From Candidatus Phelpsiimicrobium noxiivivens (lineage in GTDB: Bacteria; Omnitrophota; Gorgyraeia; Velamenicoccales; Velamenicoccaceae), in the NCBI GenBank assembly GCA_001873995.1, contig MNVR01000019.1, positions 1 through 57,338 of the forward strand: a DNA stretch of 57,338 bases. The letters are read 5' to 3'. Position numbers and translations under genes: made by a program. The notes under the pieces are model-generated. The model saw only the letters and a list, made by a program, of their open reading frames with translations. It had not been told where the DNA came from and ran no database searches. Positions 14,959 to 23,758 of the stretch are shown here, in pieces; position 1 is the first letter of the stretch; each line of letters starts with the position of its first letter.

Positions 14959-17861
14959 ACGCTCCTTAAAGGAGATTGCCACGCCTCTTTAAGATCGCCT
15001 AAGGTAGATACAAGGCACGCGTTTCCCTTTGAACCAAAAACCTTCAACTCCTCAGAATCCGTAACACAACCTATCAGTCCCCATTCGGATCTTTGTAATA
15101 TTTTTTCAAATGCCTTCTGATGGGCGCGCTCAACTTCAACCAAAAATCTTGAATTAGACTCAGAAAAAAGGATGAAATCATCCCTCCTGTCAATTTGGCG
15201 ATATGGCGCTTCTTTTAAAAAGACATTCGCTCCCAGGCCTCCGGCAAAACTCATTTCAGCTATTGTGACACCAATACCGCCTTCCGAACAATCGTGCATG
15301 GAGCGCACCAATCCTTTAGCGCAGGCAAAAGAAAGCTTTTCCAGCCGCGCCTTTGACTTTTTAAGATCTACAATAGGGGCCTTGCCGCCTTTTATCTTTA
15401 AAATATCATAATAATGAGAGCCGCCCAACTCAGCCGCTGTCTGGCCCACTATATAAAGCAGGTTTCCGGGAGCCTTCAAATCCATGGTAACGGCGCGGCT
15501 GACATCTTCCATAATGCCAATAGCTGAAATAAGAAGCGTGCCCGGTATAGATACCGTCTTTTTGCCCACGGAAAATTCGTTGTATAAGCTGTCTTTGCCT
15601 GAGATAAAAGGCACGCCGAATCCTTTTGAGGCGTCATAACATCCGAATGCCGCGCGCACCAGGCTTCCAAGCCTGTCAGGCTTATCCGGATTGCCCCAGC
15701 AAAAGTTATCAAGGATAGCCGCTCCCTTTAAACTTGCGCCAACGCATATCAACTGCCTTAAGGATTCATCAACGCAGCTCGCGGCCATCCAATACGGATC
15801 AATATCTCCGTATCTGAAATTTATGCCATTTGAAACAACAATACCACGCAAAGAATTAAAAAGCGGCCTCACTACACAGGCATCAGACGGCCCGTCATTT
15901 GCTTCACCCACCAAAGGCTTGATAATTGTCCCTCCCTGTACCTCATGGTCATATTGACGTATGACCCACTCTTTAGAAGCAATATCAGGATGAGAAAGCA
16001 AAGCGCGCAACACCTCTGTCAGGTCTTTCTTTGGTTTAAAAACTCTTTCTTTAAGAGCGGGCTTTATCCATATGGCCTTTTTAGTTATGCCTGGCTGGCC
16101 ATCGTGGAGAAAATCCATATTGATCTCACAAACGCGCTGTTTATTAAAAAATAGCTCCAATTTCTTAGTGTTAGTAAATGCTCCTATGCGCGTCGCTTCC
16201 ACGTCTTCTTTTGTAAAGATCTCTAATAGCTCTTTTAATTTCTGCGGCTCTACAGCAAGGACCATGCGTTCCTGTGATTCTGATATCCAGATCTCGGTAT
16301 AAGTAAGGCCGTGATATTTCAACGGCACGCTCTCTAAGTCTACCCGCGCGCCCATTGCCTGTCCCATTTCGCCGACAGCGCTTGATAAGCCGCCTGCCCC
16401 GCAATCCGTTATGGCGCGGTAAAGTCCCCGGTCGCGCGCCTGAAGTAAGCAGTCTAACATCTTTTTTTCTGTTATTGCATTGCCTATTTGCACAGCGCCC
16501 GAAGAAACGGTCTCCGATTCATGAGTCAACTCTCCTGAAGAAAAAGTCGCTCCATGGATACCGTCGCGGCCCGTCCTGCCTCCGACAACTACGATAACGT
16601 CGCCTGTCAGGCATTTCTTAAAAGACCGTTCTTTAGGTAAAATGCCCGCGGTGCCACAGTAAACAATAGGATTGCCTACGAAGCGTTCATCAAAGAGTAC
16701 GGCGCCATTAACAGTAGGAATGCCCATCCTGTTGCCATAATCCCTGACGCCGCTTACAACACCTTTCATCACGCGCCTGGGGTGCAGTGTGCCTTTAGGA
16801 AGCTTAGCCGCAGAATAATTTAACGGCCCAAAACAAAATACGTCAGTGTTAAAAATAGGTTTAGCGCCCAAGCCCGTGCCCATAGGGTCGCGGATAACAC
16901 CGCCAATGCCTGTATTAGCGCCGCCATAAGGCTCTAAAGCCGACGGATGATTATGCGTCTCAACTTTGAAACAAATATTGTACTTATCGTCAAACTTGAT
17001 TATGCCGGCATTATCCTTAAAAACGGATACGCAATAATTTTTCTTGAGTTCTTTTGTGGCCCTCATTATGGTTGCTTTAAGAAGGTTACGGATGGCCTTA
17101 TTGCCTATCTTTTTTATACCGGCGCCCTTTTCTTTATAATCTATAGTGCCACGAAACGTCTTGTGCCCGCAATGCTCGGACCACGTCTGAGCTATAGTCT
17201 CAAGTTCGCAGTCCGTGGGATCCCTCTTTAATTTCTTAAAATAGGCTTGTATCTGACGCATCTCATCTAAATTTAAAAAAAGCTGGCCCTGACGGCTCAA
17301 CGTGAAGAGCTCTTTATCAGTTGCGCTTAATATATTGACTTTATTTAATCGGAATTTGTAGCCCGGAAGGCTGGAAAAATCATAAAGGCTGTGTTCGTCT
17401 TCCGACAAGACAGACTGAATAAGTTTGTTGTAAAGCAATTTATCGGCTATCTTTAAAAGCGCTTCTCCTGGCAAACTACCCTTAAAAAGATACCTCTTTG
17501 CTGTGCGCACCGATACAACGGATGTAATGCCTAAGTCGCGTATGCCTTTTAGCGCTGACTCCTCAACGGGGTCCATAACGCCAGGTTTATAAATGATCTG
17601 CAAAGAGGCGAAACCTTCCGGAATAACTGGCGCCTGAGCATCCGAATAAAGCTCGTACTCCTGGACAACGCTGTCTATCAACAAGCCTTTAGCTATTGTG
17701 TGGGCTTGGTGTTCTGAGAACGAACCCTGCAGAAAATAGACATGCCTTATGCGCGCGTCTTCCAACTCTCCAAAGCCTAGTTCTATTACCTCGTTCTTAA
17801 GGCCTTCAGAAACCGGATCAAACACGCCTTCTTTATCTTTTACTTCAATGCGCCAATACAT
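14955..17861 (-). CDS. purL: FGAM synthase PurL with two fused N-terminal PurS-like domains
   Basis: Converts FGAR to FGAM with ATP and ammonia delivered by PurQ. The 968-residue protein is between the small PurL (about 740) and the E. coli type (about 1300). Residues 1-80 and 85-165 each look PurS-like (KEGVFDP... and KPGVMDP..., each followed by a helix and a VR/IR strand). The PurL core follows (TWSEHCGHKTF near 230, KVETHNHPSALEPYGGA, GGRTGRDGIHGATFSS, DCGAGGLSSAVGEMG, VPFISGKDSL, MHDCSEGGIGVTIAEM). No glutaminase domain is present; purQ is nearby. The start is the ATG at 17861, with a weak Shine-Dalgarno. Confidence 0.95.
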   Translation of the reverse strand: MYWRIEVKDKEGVFDPVSEGLKNEVIELGFGELEDARIRHVYFLQGSFSEHQAHTIAKGLLIDSVVQEYELYSDAQAPVIPEGFASLQIIYKPGVMDPVEESALKGIRDLGITSVVSVRTAKRYLFKGSLPGEALLKIADKLLYNKLIQSVLSEDEHSLYDFSSLPGYKFRLNKVNILSATDKELFTLSRQGQLFLNLDEMRQIQAYFKKLKRDPTDCELETIAQTWSEHCGHKTFRGTIDYKEKGAGIKKIGNKAIRNLLKATIMRATKELKKNYCVSVFKDNAGIIKFDDKYNICFKVETHNHPSALEPYGGANTGIGGVIRDPMGTGLGAKPIFNTDVFCFGPLNYSAAKLPKGTLHPRRVMKGVVSGVRDYGNRMGIPTVNGAVLFDERFVGNPIVYCGTAGILPKERSFKKCLTGDVIVVVGGRTGRDGIHGATFSSGELTHESETVSSGAVQIGNAITEKKMLDCLLQARDRGLYRAITDCGAGGLSSAVGEMGQAMGARVDLESVPLKYHGLTYTEIWISESQERMVLAVEPQKLKELLEIFTKEDVEATRIGAFTNTKKLELFFNKQRVCEINMDFLHDGQPGITKKAIWIKPALKERVFKPKKDLTEVLRALLSHPDIASKEWVIRQYDHEVQGGTIIKPLVGEANDGPSDACVVRPLFNSLRGIVVSNGINFRYGDIDPYWMAASCVDESLRQLICVGASLKGAAILDNFCWGNPDKPDRLGSLVRAAFGCYDASKGFGVPFISGKDSLYNEFSVGKKTVSIPGTLLISAIGIMEDVSRAVTMDLKAPGNLLYIVGQTAAELGGSHYYDILKIKGGKAPIVDLKKSKARLEKLSFACAKGLVRSMHDCSEGGIGVTIAEMSFAGGLGANVFLKEAPYRQIDRRDDFILFSESNSRFLVEVERAHQKAFEKILQRSEWGLIGCVTDSEELKVFGSKGNACLVSTLGDLKEAWQSPLRSV

Positions 17862-17907
17862 GGATAACTAACCTTGGTAGGGCTCAAAAATCACTAAAAC
17901 GACAGGA

Positions 17908-17980
17908 ATTTACCCTGTTAGAAATAAGACGCAACGGGCGTCTGACGATCACCTTTGGCAACCTATTTCTAACGGGATTT
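17908..17980. repeat. Palindromic element upstream of purL
   Basis: CCCTGTTAGAAATA (17913-17926) and TATTTCTAACGGG (17964-17976) pair, with an inner GACGC/GCGTC hairpin at about 17929-17942. The element supplies the stop codon of the glycosyltransferase remnant, as if inserted at its 3' end, and lies in the purL leader. Confidence 0.6.
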
Positions 17981-18661
17981 ACTATAGCAGAAACTGATCG
18001 CTAAATCAACCTCAAACACAATACCTAGGGAAAACTTTGAGCGGCCTGCATACCTGTGGTGAAATCGTATTGGCATCTCCTTAAATACAAGGCCCGCTTT
18101 CAGCGCGAGATATTTTATCTCCACCTGGGACACAAAACCTTTTGAACCTATATTTAAAAAATCGACGCGTTTCAACACTCCCGCCTTAAAACAATTAAAA
18201 CCGCTGGTCATATCATTGATCCACGTCCTTAATTTTTTTCCAATATAAAAATTAACAAGCCTGCTTACCAGGTATCTGGCCCTTCCAAGGCCCGCGGCAT
18301 AACGCGAACCCACAACCCGATCGGCATGTTCAAGGTCGCGCAAAAGGCGAGGTATTTCCAGAGGGTCGTGAAAGCCATCCGCGTCCATGGTTATCACCGT
18401 GTCGTAACCATTTTTTAGCGCGAATTCAAAACCCGCCTTATAGCAACAGGCTAGGCCATGGCCAGGTAAAGGATTAACAATGACTTTTACGCTAGGAGAA
18501 AACGCCGATACTTTTTTAACTATGGAAAACGTCTGGCCGCAAGAATGATCGTCAACGACCAGAATATCAAGAGTATTGTTACCTAAAGACAGGGCCTTAT
18601 CTAATAAACTGTGGGTGGCGGCCTATTCATTGAAGGCGGGGACAATGATAATGTTTCTCAT
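17969..18661 (-). pseudogene. Broken family 2 glycosyltransferase (polyprenyl-phosphate mannosyltransferase-like)
   Basis: A GT2 reading frame begins at ATG 18661 (MRNIIIVPAFNE), hits TAG at codon 13, then continues without further stops for about 217 residues: ILVVDDHS, CYKAGFEFAL, TMDADGFHDP, VVGSRYAAG, and the GRSKFSLG segment near the end. These are DPM1-type landmarks (VPxxNE start, VDD, DADxQDP-like, GxSKFS). A single base change from a Glu or Gln codon explains the TAG. The 3' end runs into a palindromic element that provides the final TAG. It starts 6 bp after purB. Sequencing error or amber readthrough are alternatives; internal start sites could give only an enzyme lacking the nucleotide-binding start. 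Confidence 0.8.
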
Positions 18662-18666
18662 CTGAT

Positions 18667-19962
18667 TTATTCAAGGCCCAAATTCTTGAATATAGCGGGG
18701 ATATGCCTCAAATAGAACTTGATGTCAAAGCACGCCTCGATCTCGCTTGCTGATAAGACGCGCTTGACCTTTGGGTCGCTCAACAAGGCTGTTTTAAAAT
18801 CCTTATTCATGGAAGATGCCTCAAAAGCGTTCTTTTGAACAATATCATAAGCAATAGGCCTGGCCAAACCCTTGCTCATTAATTCCAAAAGGACTCGTTG
18901 AGAATAGATGAGGCCGCGGGTATTTCCAAGATTGATAAGCATATTTTTAGTATTAACGTTCAGGCCGTCAACGACTTCAATAAATTGATTAAGTATATAA
19001 TCTAAAATAAGCGTTGAATCGGGAAGAATGACCCTTTCCACTGATGAATGACTGATATCCCGTTCATGCCAGAGCGCCATATTCTCAATCTCGGCTAAGG
19101 CATTTGAACGAAGCAAACGCGCAAGACCGCATATCCTCTCGCACATGACAGGATTACGTTTATGCGGCATAGCCGAAGACCCCTTTTGTCCTTTGCCAAA
19201 AGGCTCTTCAACCTCCATAACCTCAGTTCTTTGAAGATGCCTTATCTCCGTCGCGAACCTCTCCAACGACGCGCCGGTGATGGCTATGCGCGTCATACAG
19301 GCCGCGTGCCTATCGCGGGGTATGACCTGAGTTGAACCATATGAAATACCAAGTCCTAATTTCTCACATACATATTTTTCTATTTCAGGTGCAATGTTCG
19401 TATACGTGCCGATGGTGCCCGAAAGTTTTCCGACCGCTATGAGCTTTTGCGCCTCTTTCAAGCTCTCAAGATCACGGCGCGTTTCATCATACCAAAGCGC
19501 TGCTTTTAAACCGAATGTAGTAGGCTCAGCATGAACACCATGCGTGCGGCCTACGCACGGCGTGCTTTTATATTTCTTAGCAAGCTTAACCAAACTGGAT
19601 AACAATCTTTCAACATCATCTATAAGAATATCAAATGCCTGAGCCATCTGAAGCGCTAAAGTAGTATCCAAGATATCATTAGACGTAAGGCCCATGTGGA
19701 TATACTTTGCGTCTTGGCCTACGCTCTCTGAAAGATTATTGACGAAAGCCACAACATCGTGCCGGGTCTTTTCCTCAAGCTCTTTTATCTTCTCAATATC
19801 GATCTTAGCCCTGGCTTTAATGGCGGTCAACGACTTCGAAGGTATCTTACCTAATTTAAACCACCCCTCGCAAGACAAAAGCTCTATCTGAAGCATCTTT
19901 TCAAATTTGCTCTCTTCGCTCCAGACTTTAAGCATCTTTGGCAACGTATACCGTTCTATCAT
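18667..19962 (-). CDS. purB: Adenylosuccinate lyase
   Basis: Fumarase/aspartase-superfamily enzyme acting twice in purine synthesis (SAICAR to AICAR, adenylosuccinate to AMP). The 431-residue length fits the B. subtilis-type. Motifs: HDVVAFVNNLSE, YIHMGLTSND, GRTHGVHAEPTTFG, the signature loop KGSSAMPHKRNPV (catalytic Ser) and WHERDISHSSVER. AGAGGTG precedes the ATG, and a strong promoter lies just upstream. Its product AICAR (ZMP) is the ligand class sensed by the riboswitch at 23.8 kb. Confidence 0.97.
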   Translation of the reverse strand: MIERYTLPKMLKVWSEESKFEKMLQIELLSCEGWFKLGKIPSKSLTAIKARAKIDIEKIKELEEKTRHDVVAFVNNLSESVGQDAKYIHMGLTSNDILDTTLALQMAQAFDILIDDVERLLSSLVKLAKKYKSTPCVGRTHGVHAEPTTFGLKAALWYDETRRDLESLKEAQKLIAVGKLSGTIGTYTNIAPEIEKYVCEKLGLGISYGSTQVIPRDRHAACMTRIAITGASLERFATEIRHLQRTEVMEVEEPFGKGQKGSSAMPHKRNPVMCERICGLARLLRSNALAEIENMALWHERDISHSSVERVILPDSTLILDYILNQFIEVVDGLNVNTKNMLINLGNTRGLIYSQRVLLELMSKGLARPIAYDIVQKNAFEASSMNKDFKTALLSDPKVKRVLSASEIEACFDIKFYLRHIPAIFKNLGLE

Positions 19963-19979
19963 AATTCACCTCTTAGGCT

Positions 19980-20008
19980 AATATAACAAAGATAGGCCTC
20001 TTAGTCAA
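19980..20008 (-). promoter_or_regulatory. Predicted sigma70 promoter of purB
   Basis: On the - strand TTGACT (20008-20003) and TATATT (19985-19980) are 17 bp apart, with the purB Shine-Dalgarno AGAGGTG downstream. It overlaps the stop of the preceding small gene and could start a purB-purL transcript. Confidence 0.55.
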
Positions 20009-20319
20009 TCTACCCTGCCCTTTACGTCTATGACACCTCCATCTTCTCTTTCCGTATGAGTTTTCAAAGCAAAGAGCGCCGCTAAAAGCACCAAGGCCCC
20101 AAGATAGATAATAAATAGGACCCTGATAATGAGAGGCAGGACAAAAAACAGGAACAACAATCCAAATACTAAACTCTGGGCAAAAACATACTTCAGGATA
20201 AAATAAACAACTGACGCTCCTATAAAAAACAAAAAAAGCGCCGTTGAAAACAATAAAAAACTCCCCACGCCATTTAGTTTGGCATGGGGAGAACCAAACG
20301 AAGAATATAAAATTCTCAT
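20005..20319 (-). CDS. Small membrane protein, unknown function
   Basis: Not recognised. The 104-residue hydrophobic protein has about three predicted membrane helices (about 18-45, 48-66, 68-85) and a short charged tail (KTHTEREDGG). It lies 6 bp after another small membrane protein, suggesting a membrane pair. The Shine-Dalgarno sequence is weak. The purB promoter overlaps its last codons. Confidence 0.5.
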   Translation of the reverse strand: MRILYSSFGSPHAKLNGVGSFLLFSTALFLFFIGASVVYFILKYVFAQSLVFGLLFLFFVLPLIIRVLFIIYLGALVLLAALFALKTHTEREDGGVIDVKGRVD

Positions 20320-20325
20320 GCTTTC

Positions 20326-20592
20326 TTAGAACAAAAGTATACTAGACAATGTAAGAAAAAACGAAATAAAAAGAAGGATCAAACCAAACGCGCGCGGATG
20401 CTTCAAAAGCGCCTCGCTTAAATTCCGCCTCTGATTAAGCATTTTATCCAGCGCGTCGGTTGAAAAATCTTTATCCAGCTTCTTTTCAAGCTTAGAGACC
20501 GCGCTGGGTATAAGCAATACGCCTATAGCTACAGCCAAGCCGATAACCCCTGCTAACAGATTAAATATACGTAAAAAGCTAAGTTCTTCCAT
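20326..20592 (-). CDS. Small two-helix membrane protein, unknown function
   Basis: Not recognised. The ATG at 20592 is preceded by a near-perfect AAGGAGGT five bases upstream; an upstream in-frame start would add ten residues without support. The 88-residue product has two hydrophobic helices (about 8-26 and 67-87) separated by a charged amphipathic stretch (KLEKKLDKDFSTDALDKML). It is followed by the 104-residue membrane protein. The Shine-Dalgarno lies at the edge of repeat C copy 2. Confidence 0.6.
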   Translation of the reverse strand: MEELSFLRIFNLLAGVIGLAVAIGVLLIPSAVSKLEKKLDKDFSTDALDKMLNQRRNLSEALLKHPRAFGLILLFISFFLTLSSILLF

Positions 20593-20619
20593 TCTTACCT
20601 CCTTGTGTAGAAGACACAA

Positions 20620-20696
20620 CACCGGCGCAATCCAGAAAGGATGGGCCTTCCTAATTCCATATAAAGAAAGGGCCCAATACCATTAAGCGCCGGGTG
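20620..20696. repeat. Hairpin repeat, family C copy 2
   Basis: CACCGGCGC (20620-) pairs with GCGCCGGGTG (ending 20696). The inner arms GGGCCTTCC and AAAGGGCCC enclose a single 23-nt unit. It lies in the leader of the 88-residue gene. As in copy 1, the matching sequence extends to the downstream gene's Shine-Dalgarno (ACACAAGGAG). Confidence 0.8.
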
Positions 20697-20749
20697 TTAA
20701 TTATCTTCATTTTAATACTTAACCAGCGAAGAGTCAAGAAGTAGCCATT

Positions 20750-21169
20750 TCATCTTAAAAGGACAATGCCCAAAAGTATACAACCAAGGCCCATAGACTT
20801 GACCATAGTGATCTTCTCTCCAAGTATAAGTATGCCCATAATAAAAGATATCAAAGGATAGGCGCCGGCAATAGGCACGATCTTAGACACATCGCCATTT
20901 TTTAATCCGTGGTAAAAAAAGAGCTGGCCTAAGAAATTGGCCGTAAAACCTCCACCTACGATAAAAGCAATATATTTAATAGGCGTCTTGGAAAGTTCCG
21001 TTAAAATAGCTGGCTTCATTGATAACAAAACCACAGCGCCAAAAGACACGGCCAGACACCTGACAAAAATACCTGCCGCGGGCGTTAGCCTTGATAATCC
21101 CATCTTTTCAAAAACCGGGACTATGCCCCAGACAAGCGCCGTTAATAACGCGAAATAATATGATTTCAT
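20750..21169 (-). CDS. Single-domain EamA/DMT-type transporter protein
   Basis: The 139-residue protein has about four to five hydrophobic helices and looks like one EamA repeat: an N-terminal ALVWGIVPVFEKMGLSRLTP, then FYHGLKNGDVSKIVPIAGAYPLISFIMGILILGE, the typical second-half signature. Full DMT transporters have two such repeats, so this would work as a dimer like small multidrug-resistance proteins. The substrate is unknown. Its ATG overlaps the cupin stop (ATGA), so the two are probably co-translated. Confidence 0.8.
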   Translation of the reverse strand: MKSYYFALLTALVWGIVPVFEKMGLSRLTPAAGIFVRCLAVSFGAVVLLSMKPAILTELSKTPIKYIAFIVGGGFTANFLGQLFFYHGLKNGDVSKIVPIAGAYPLISFIMGILILGEKITMVKSMGLGCILLGIVLLR

Positions 21170-21483
21170 TTTTCTTCCCCCCGTATCATAATAAGCAGCA
21201 TCTTAAATTTTACCTCAGCCCGCACCGCGTGCGGGACATGAGCCGGCATTACGACCAAGCTGCCAGTCTTAGCGTATATATCTTCACCACCTATAACAAG
21301 ATGAGCTTCACCGTCTAATATCTGCGCCACCGCGTCAAAAGGCGCCGTATGTTCGCTCAATCCCTGGCCCTGGTCAAAAGCGAACAATGTCAAAGTACCA
21401 GCCTTCTTATCCAAAAGGGCCTTGCTTACAACAGAACCGGATGAATACGAAACAGCTTCTTTGAGCTCTATAACTTCAGTCAT
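21166..21483 (-). CDS. Cupin-domain protein
   Basis: The 105-residue single cupin barrel has the first cupin motif (SEHTAPFDAVAQILDGEAHL, with His and Glu candidates for metal) and the second (AKTGSLVVMPAHVPHAVRA). Small cupins are often enzymes or ligand sensors, and nothing here fixes the role. AGGGGG precedes the ATG. It overlaps the EamA-type gene by 4 nt, hinting at linked function with that transporter. Confidence 0.85.
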   Translation of the reverse strand: MTEVIELKEAVSYSSGSVVSKALLDKKAGTLTLFAFDQGQGLSEHTAPFDAVAQILDGEAHLVIGGEDIYAKTGSLVVMPAHVPHAVRAEVKFKMLLIMIRGEEK

Positions 21484-21499
21484 GACAAGCCCCCTGTCA

Positions 21500-21568
21500 G
21501 GCCATTTCTTTATATGGGATTAGACCCTTCCTCTATGCGGTATTAGGAAGGCCTATCCTTTCTGGATT
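21500..21568. repeat. Hairpin repeat, family C copy 3 (inverted)
   Basis: Reverse complement of the inner part of copies 1 and 2, with two 23-nt units. The outer CACCGGCGC arms are not present. It lies between the amidase stop and the cupin start. Confidence 0.75.
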
Positions 21569-21590
21569 AGGAAAGCCTGCGCTTTCTGCG

Positions 21591-22367
21591 CTATCGGCTT
21601 CTTTTTAGTGTTCTTTTGAAGTTATCCCATGGAAAACGATCGCCCGGACACGCAGTCCTCTTCCCGGGCACGTCCTTATGCCGAATGATATGATTCATAG
21701 GTATGCGGTAAAACTTCCGCAATGTATTGACTAAAATAACCAAAGATCCCATTTGTTTCTGGGTAGGCGGGCCGTAAGTAAAATCCCCGACAAGGCATAC
21801 GCCGATGCCGCACTCATTCATGCCTCCTATATTACAGTGAGCTCCATCCATCTGTTTTATCCAGCGCGGGCTTGCTTCTATTTGTCCGTCTACGCGCGTG
21901 TTTGTCCCATTATCAATAACAAAGTGATAACCCAACCCTCTGTCAAACCCGCGCTTTCTGTGTATAGCATCCAAAGAGCGAGCGTCACCTGAATCCGTGA
22001 CGCTGTGATGGATGACGATATAGCGCCATTTACTTGAACTATATACGGGTATGACCGGCCTAAGGGGAGCCGCGCTCGGCACCAATAAACGCTGGCCTAT
22101 TTTAAGCTCACGTGGATCTGTGATATTATTAGCCTTAAGGATAGCCTCCAACGGCACATCATACATCTTAGCTATGCGATAAGCAGTCTCAGCCGGCCCT
22201 ATCACATGATAAAGGTCTCCCCGCGCGCCCGGCACTTCATGCAAAGGGCTATAGATAATATCCGTAGGCACTGTAGGCGCGGGAGGCACGCTTGCGCATG
22301 AAGAAAGGAACACTATGGCAGCCAAACAAAAGAGCGAACGAAAAAAATACCGAAGAATATACGTCAT
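21591..22367 (-). CDS. LysM-containing N-acetylmuramoyl-L-alanine amidase lipoprotein
   Basis: Envelope enzyme cleaving the glycan-peptide amide bond of peptidoglycan. The 258-residue product starts with a lipoprotein signal (hydrophobic to a lipobox LSSC24). A LysM domain follows at about 52-97 (YHVIGPAETAYRIAKMY... LKIGQRLLVP), then a type 2 amidase/PGRP domain at about 113-250. Zinc ligand candidates are the first His of IVIHHS, His in IIRHKD and Cys in ACPGDRFPW. It overlaps the thyX stop by ATGA. Role in remodelling or recycling is inferred. Confidence 0.9.
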   Translation of the reverse strand: MTYILRYFFRSLFCLAAIVFLSSCASVPPAPTVPTDIIYSPLHEVPGARGDLYHVIGPAETAYRIAKMYDVPLEAILKANNITDPRELKIGQRLLVPSAAPLRPVIPVYSSSKWRYIVIHHSVTDSGDARSLDAIHRKRGFDRGLGYHFVIDNGTNTRVDGQIEASPRWIKQMDGAHCNIGGMNECGIGVCLVGDFTYGPPTQKQMGSLVILVNTLRKFYRIPMNHIIRHKDVPGKRTACPGDRFPWDNFKRTLKRSR

Positions 22368-23101
22368 TTTTTAGCCAATATTTTTTCTTTAAGCGGATAC
22401 TTCCCGCACGTAAACTTCTCTCCCTCGGGGCAATACCCCAAAGCCACACACTTAGCGCCAGTTTCCTCAAACACTTCAGGAAGCTCCTTTATACAAATAG
22501 AGAGCATCTTGTCAGCCAAACGCTTGATCTCCCACTGCGCGCGCACGCAACAGCGTTGATGAAAAAAATGTATGAGCTCTCTTGCATTCATAGTCACAAC
22601 TATCTTGGTTTCTGCCGCCTGCGGCAGGACGAACCGAACGTCTTCATTCGCCCGCTCACCTACGCGGCCCCTGGATTTGAACGTTTCAAGCAATTTATTA
22701 TAGCTCTTCTGAATAGAACCCATTATGCTTAAAAACTCTTCTTTCAACTCTTTATCCGCTGAAATAAAAGGAGGCACTATATAATCAAAGTTCGTTTCTT
22801 TGACATAACGTTGTGATTGTTGACTGAATGACGCGATCCTGTGACGAACCAATTGATGCGTCAGCGCCCTTGATACGCCCTCAATGGCAAAAGTAAACTT
22901 CACGTGTTCAAGCGGGCTCTCATGGCCTGATGCCACGACCTTACGGATAAACTCCTCCTGTCTTGCGCCAACAGCATCCTTCTCACCAAAAAGTTCCACC
23001 GCGGATTTCGAAGAATAACATTGGCGGCACGCCGCGTAGATCAACGCGATGGCATTTTGCGTCATCTCCAATAATTTTACGTTCAGGTTAACCTCGGGCA
23101 T
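22364..23101 (-). CDS. thyX: Flavin-dependent thymidylate synthase
   Basis: Makes dTMP from dUMP using methylene-THF, FAD and NADPH, with THF (not DHF) as product. The ThyX signature RHRxxxxxxxS is at 86-96 (RHRIASFSQQS) and continues QRY. Other landmarks are ASGHESPLEHVKFTF, RFVLPQAAETKIV and MNARELIHFFHQRCC. The ATG at 23101 gives 245 residues with the usual short N-terminus; an upstream ATG (23140) would add 13. Neither start has a clear Shine-Dalgarno. It works with dCMP deaminase and glyA here. Confidence 0.95.
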   Translation of the reverse strand: MPEVNLNVKLLEMTQNAIALIYAACRQCYSSKSAVELFGEKDAVGARQEEFIRKVVASGHESPLEHVKFTFAIEGVSRALTHQLVRHRIASFSQQSQRYVKETNFDYIVPPFISADKELKEEFLSIMGSIQKSYNKLLETFKSRGRVGERANEDVRFVLPQAAETKIVVTMNARELIHFFHQRCCVRAQWEIKRLADKMLSICIKELPEVFEETGAKCVALGYCPEGEKFTCGKYPLKEKILAKK

Positions 23102-23204
23102 TGCAATATAATAGCAAACAATCAGCCAATTTTGCAGCATTTTTTATATTCCGGTTATTTCCATGATATCCATGCGAGCAACCTGTCTTAATACATCTTG
23201 TCGC

Positions 23205-23700
23205 TATGCAAGCCCATTGTCCGGGCAGACAATTTTTGGATCGGGGTCCTGGCTTGGTTTGATTTGACCCGGTGCATGGTTGTCAACGAGGCCGCCCTCT
23301 TCCCCCGAGCCCCTTTGGGAAACCCTCCCGTGGTTTCCCCGTCACGCAAAAGCGTGACAGTTCCCCTTCCGCTACGGGGGTCTTCGGGCGTCCTCACTGC
23401 CAACCCTGCACCACGTCCACTATATGTATTATCTGCTTGATTTAGGTTATATGAGTAGCGCGGGTCCCTGCCGCAGACAATCAGAGATTTTTTGCCAAAT
23501 GTCTGCAAGGATTTACGATAAGGGTGTAGCGACATACTTCTATGGAGCGTAACACCCGAAGCGTAAACCGTAGCAAACGGCAAAAAATACCGTCTGCGGC
23601 AGGGACCCGCGCTGCGAATATTTACCGAAGCGAGTAAAATGATAGGAGCGGCAAGCGGGCAGATCCAGATGAAGACTGGCCTGGTTTGGCTTGACACGCT
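23205..23700. repeat. Structured intergenic repeat, family A copy 2, with flanking direct repeats
   Basis: The 610-bp gap between thyX and the gcv promoter holds no gene. Its core is the reverse complement of the element at 150-491: arms 23278-23296/23386-23405, hairpins GTCACGC/GCGTGAC (23341-23358) and GGGAAACC/GGTTTCCC (23317-23339), then the CAGAC...GTCTG hairpin (about 23465-23605). Flanking it are two direct copies (23223-23268 and 23657-23697) of a motif containing CTGGC.TGGTTTG..TTGAC that recurs at 28483-28672. Confidence 0.75.
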
Positions 23701-23712
23701 GTGAAATATATA

Positions 23713-23740
23713 TTTACAACCAAAATTAATTTGATATAAT
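23713..23740 (+). promoter_or_regulatory. Predicted strong promoter of the gcv operon
   Basis: TTTACA at 23713-23718 and a consensus TATAAT at 23735-23740 with a TG extension (TGATATAAT) and a 16-bp spacer. The predicted start at about 23747 leaves just enough leader for the riboswitch and terminator. Confidence 0.75.
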
Positions 23741-23758
23741 CAAACTTACAAATCGGTT

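Noticed and set aside
17862-17968. A firm promoter for purL
   Set aside because: Only weak -35/-10 pairs overlap the palindromic element; transcription from the purB promoter is equally possible.
23188-23697. 169-codon open frame on the - strand and others in 1-453 and 28481-28901
   Set aside because: They lie in structured repeats, have no family motifs, no Shine-Dalgarno, and follow the palindromes rather than codon patterns.
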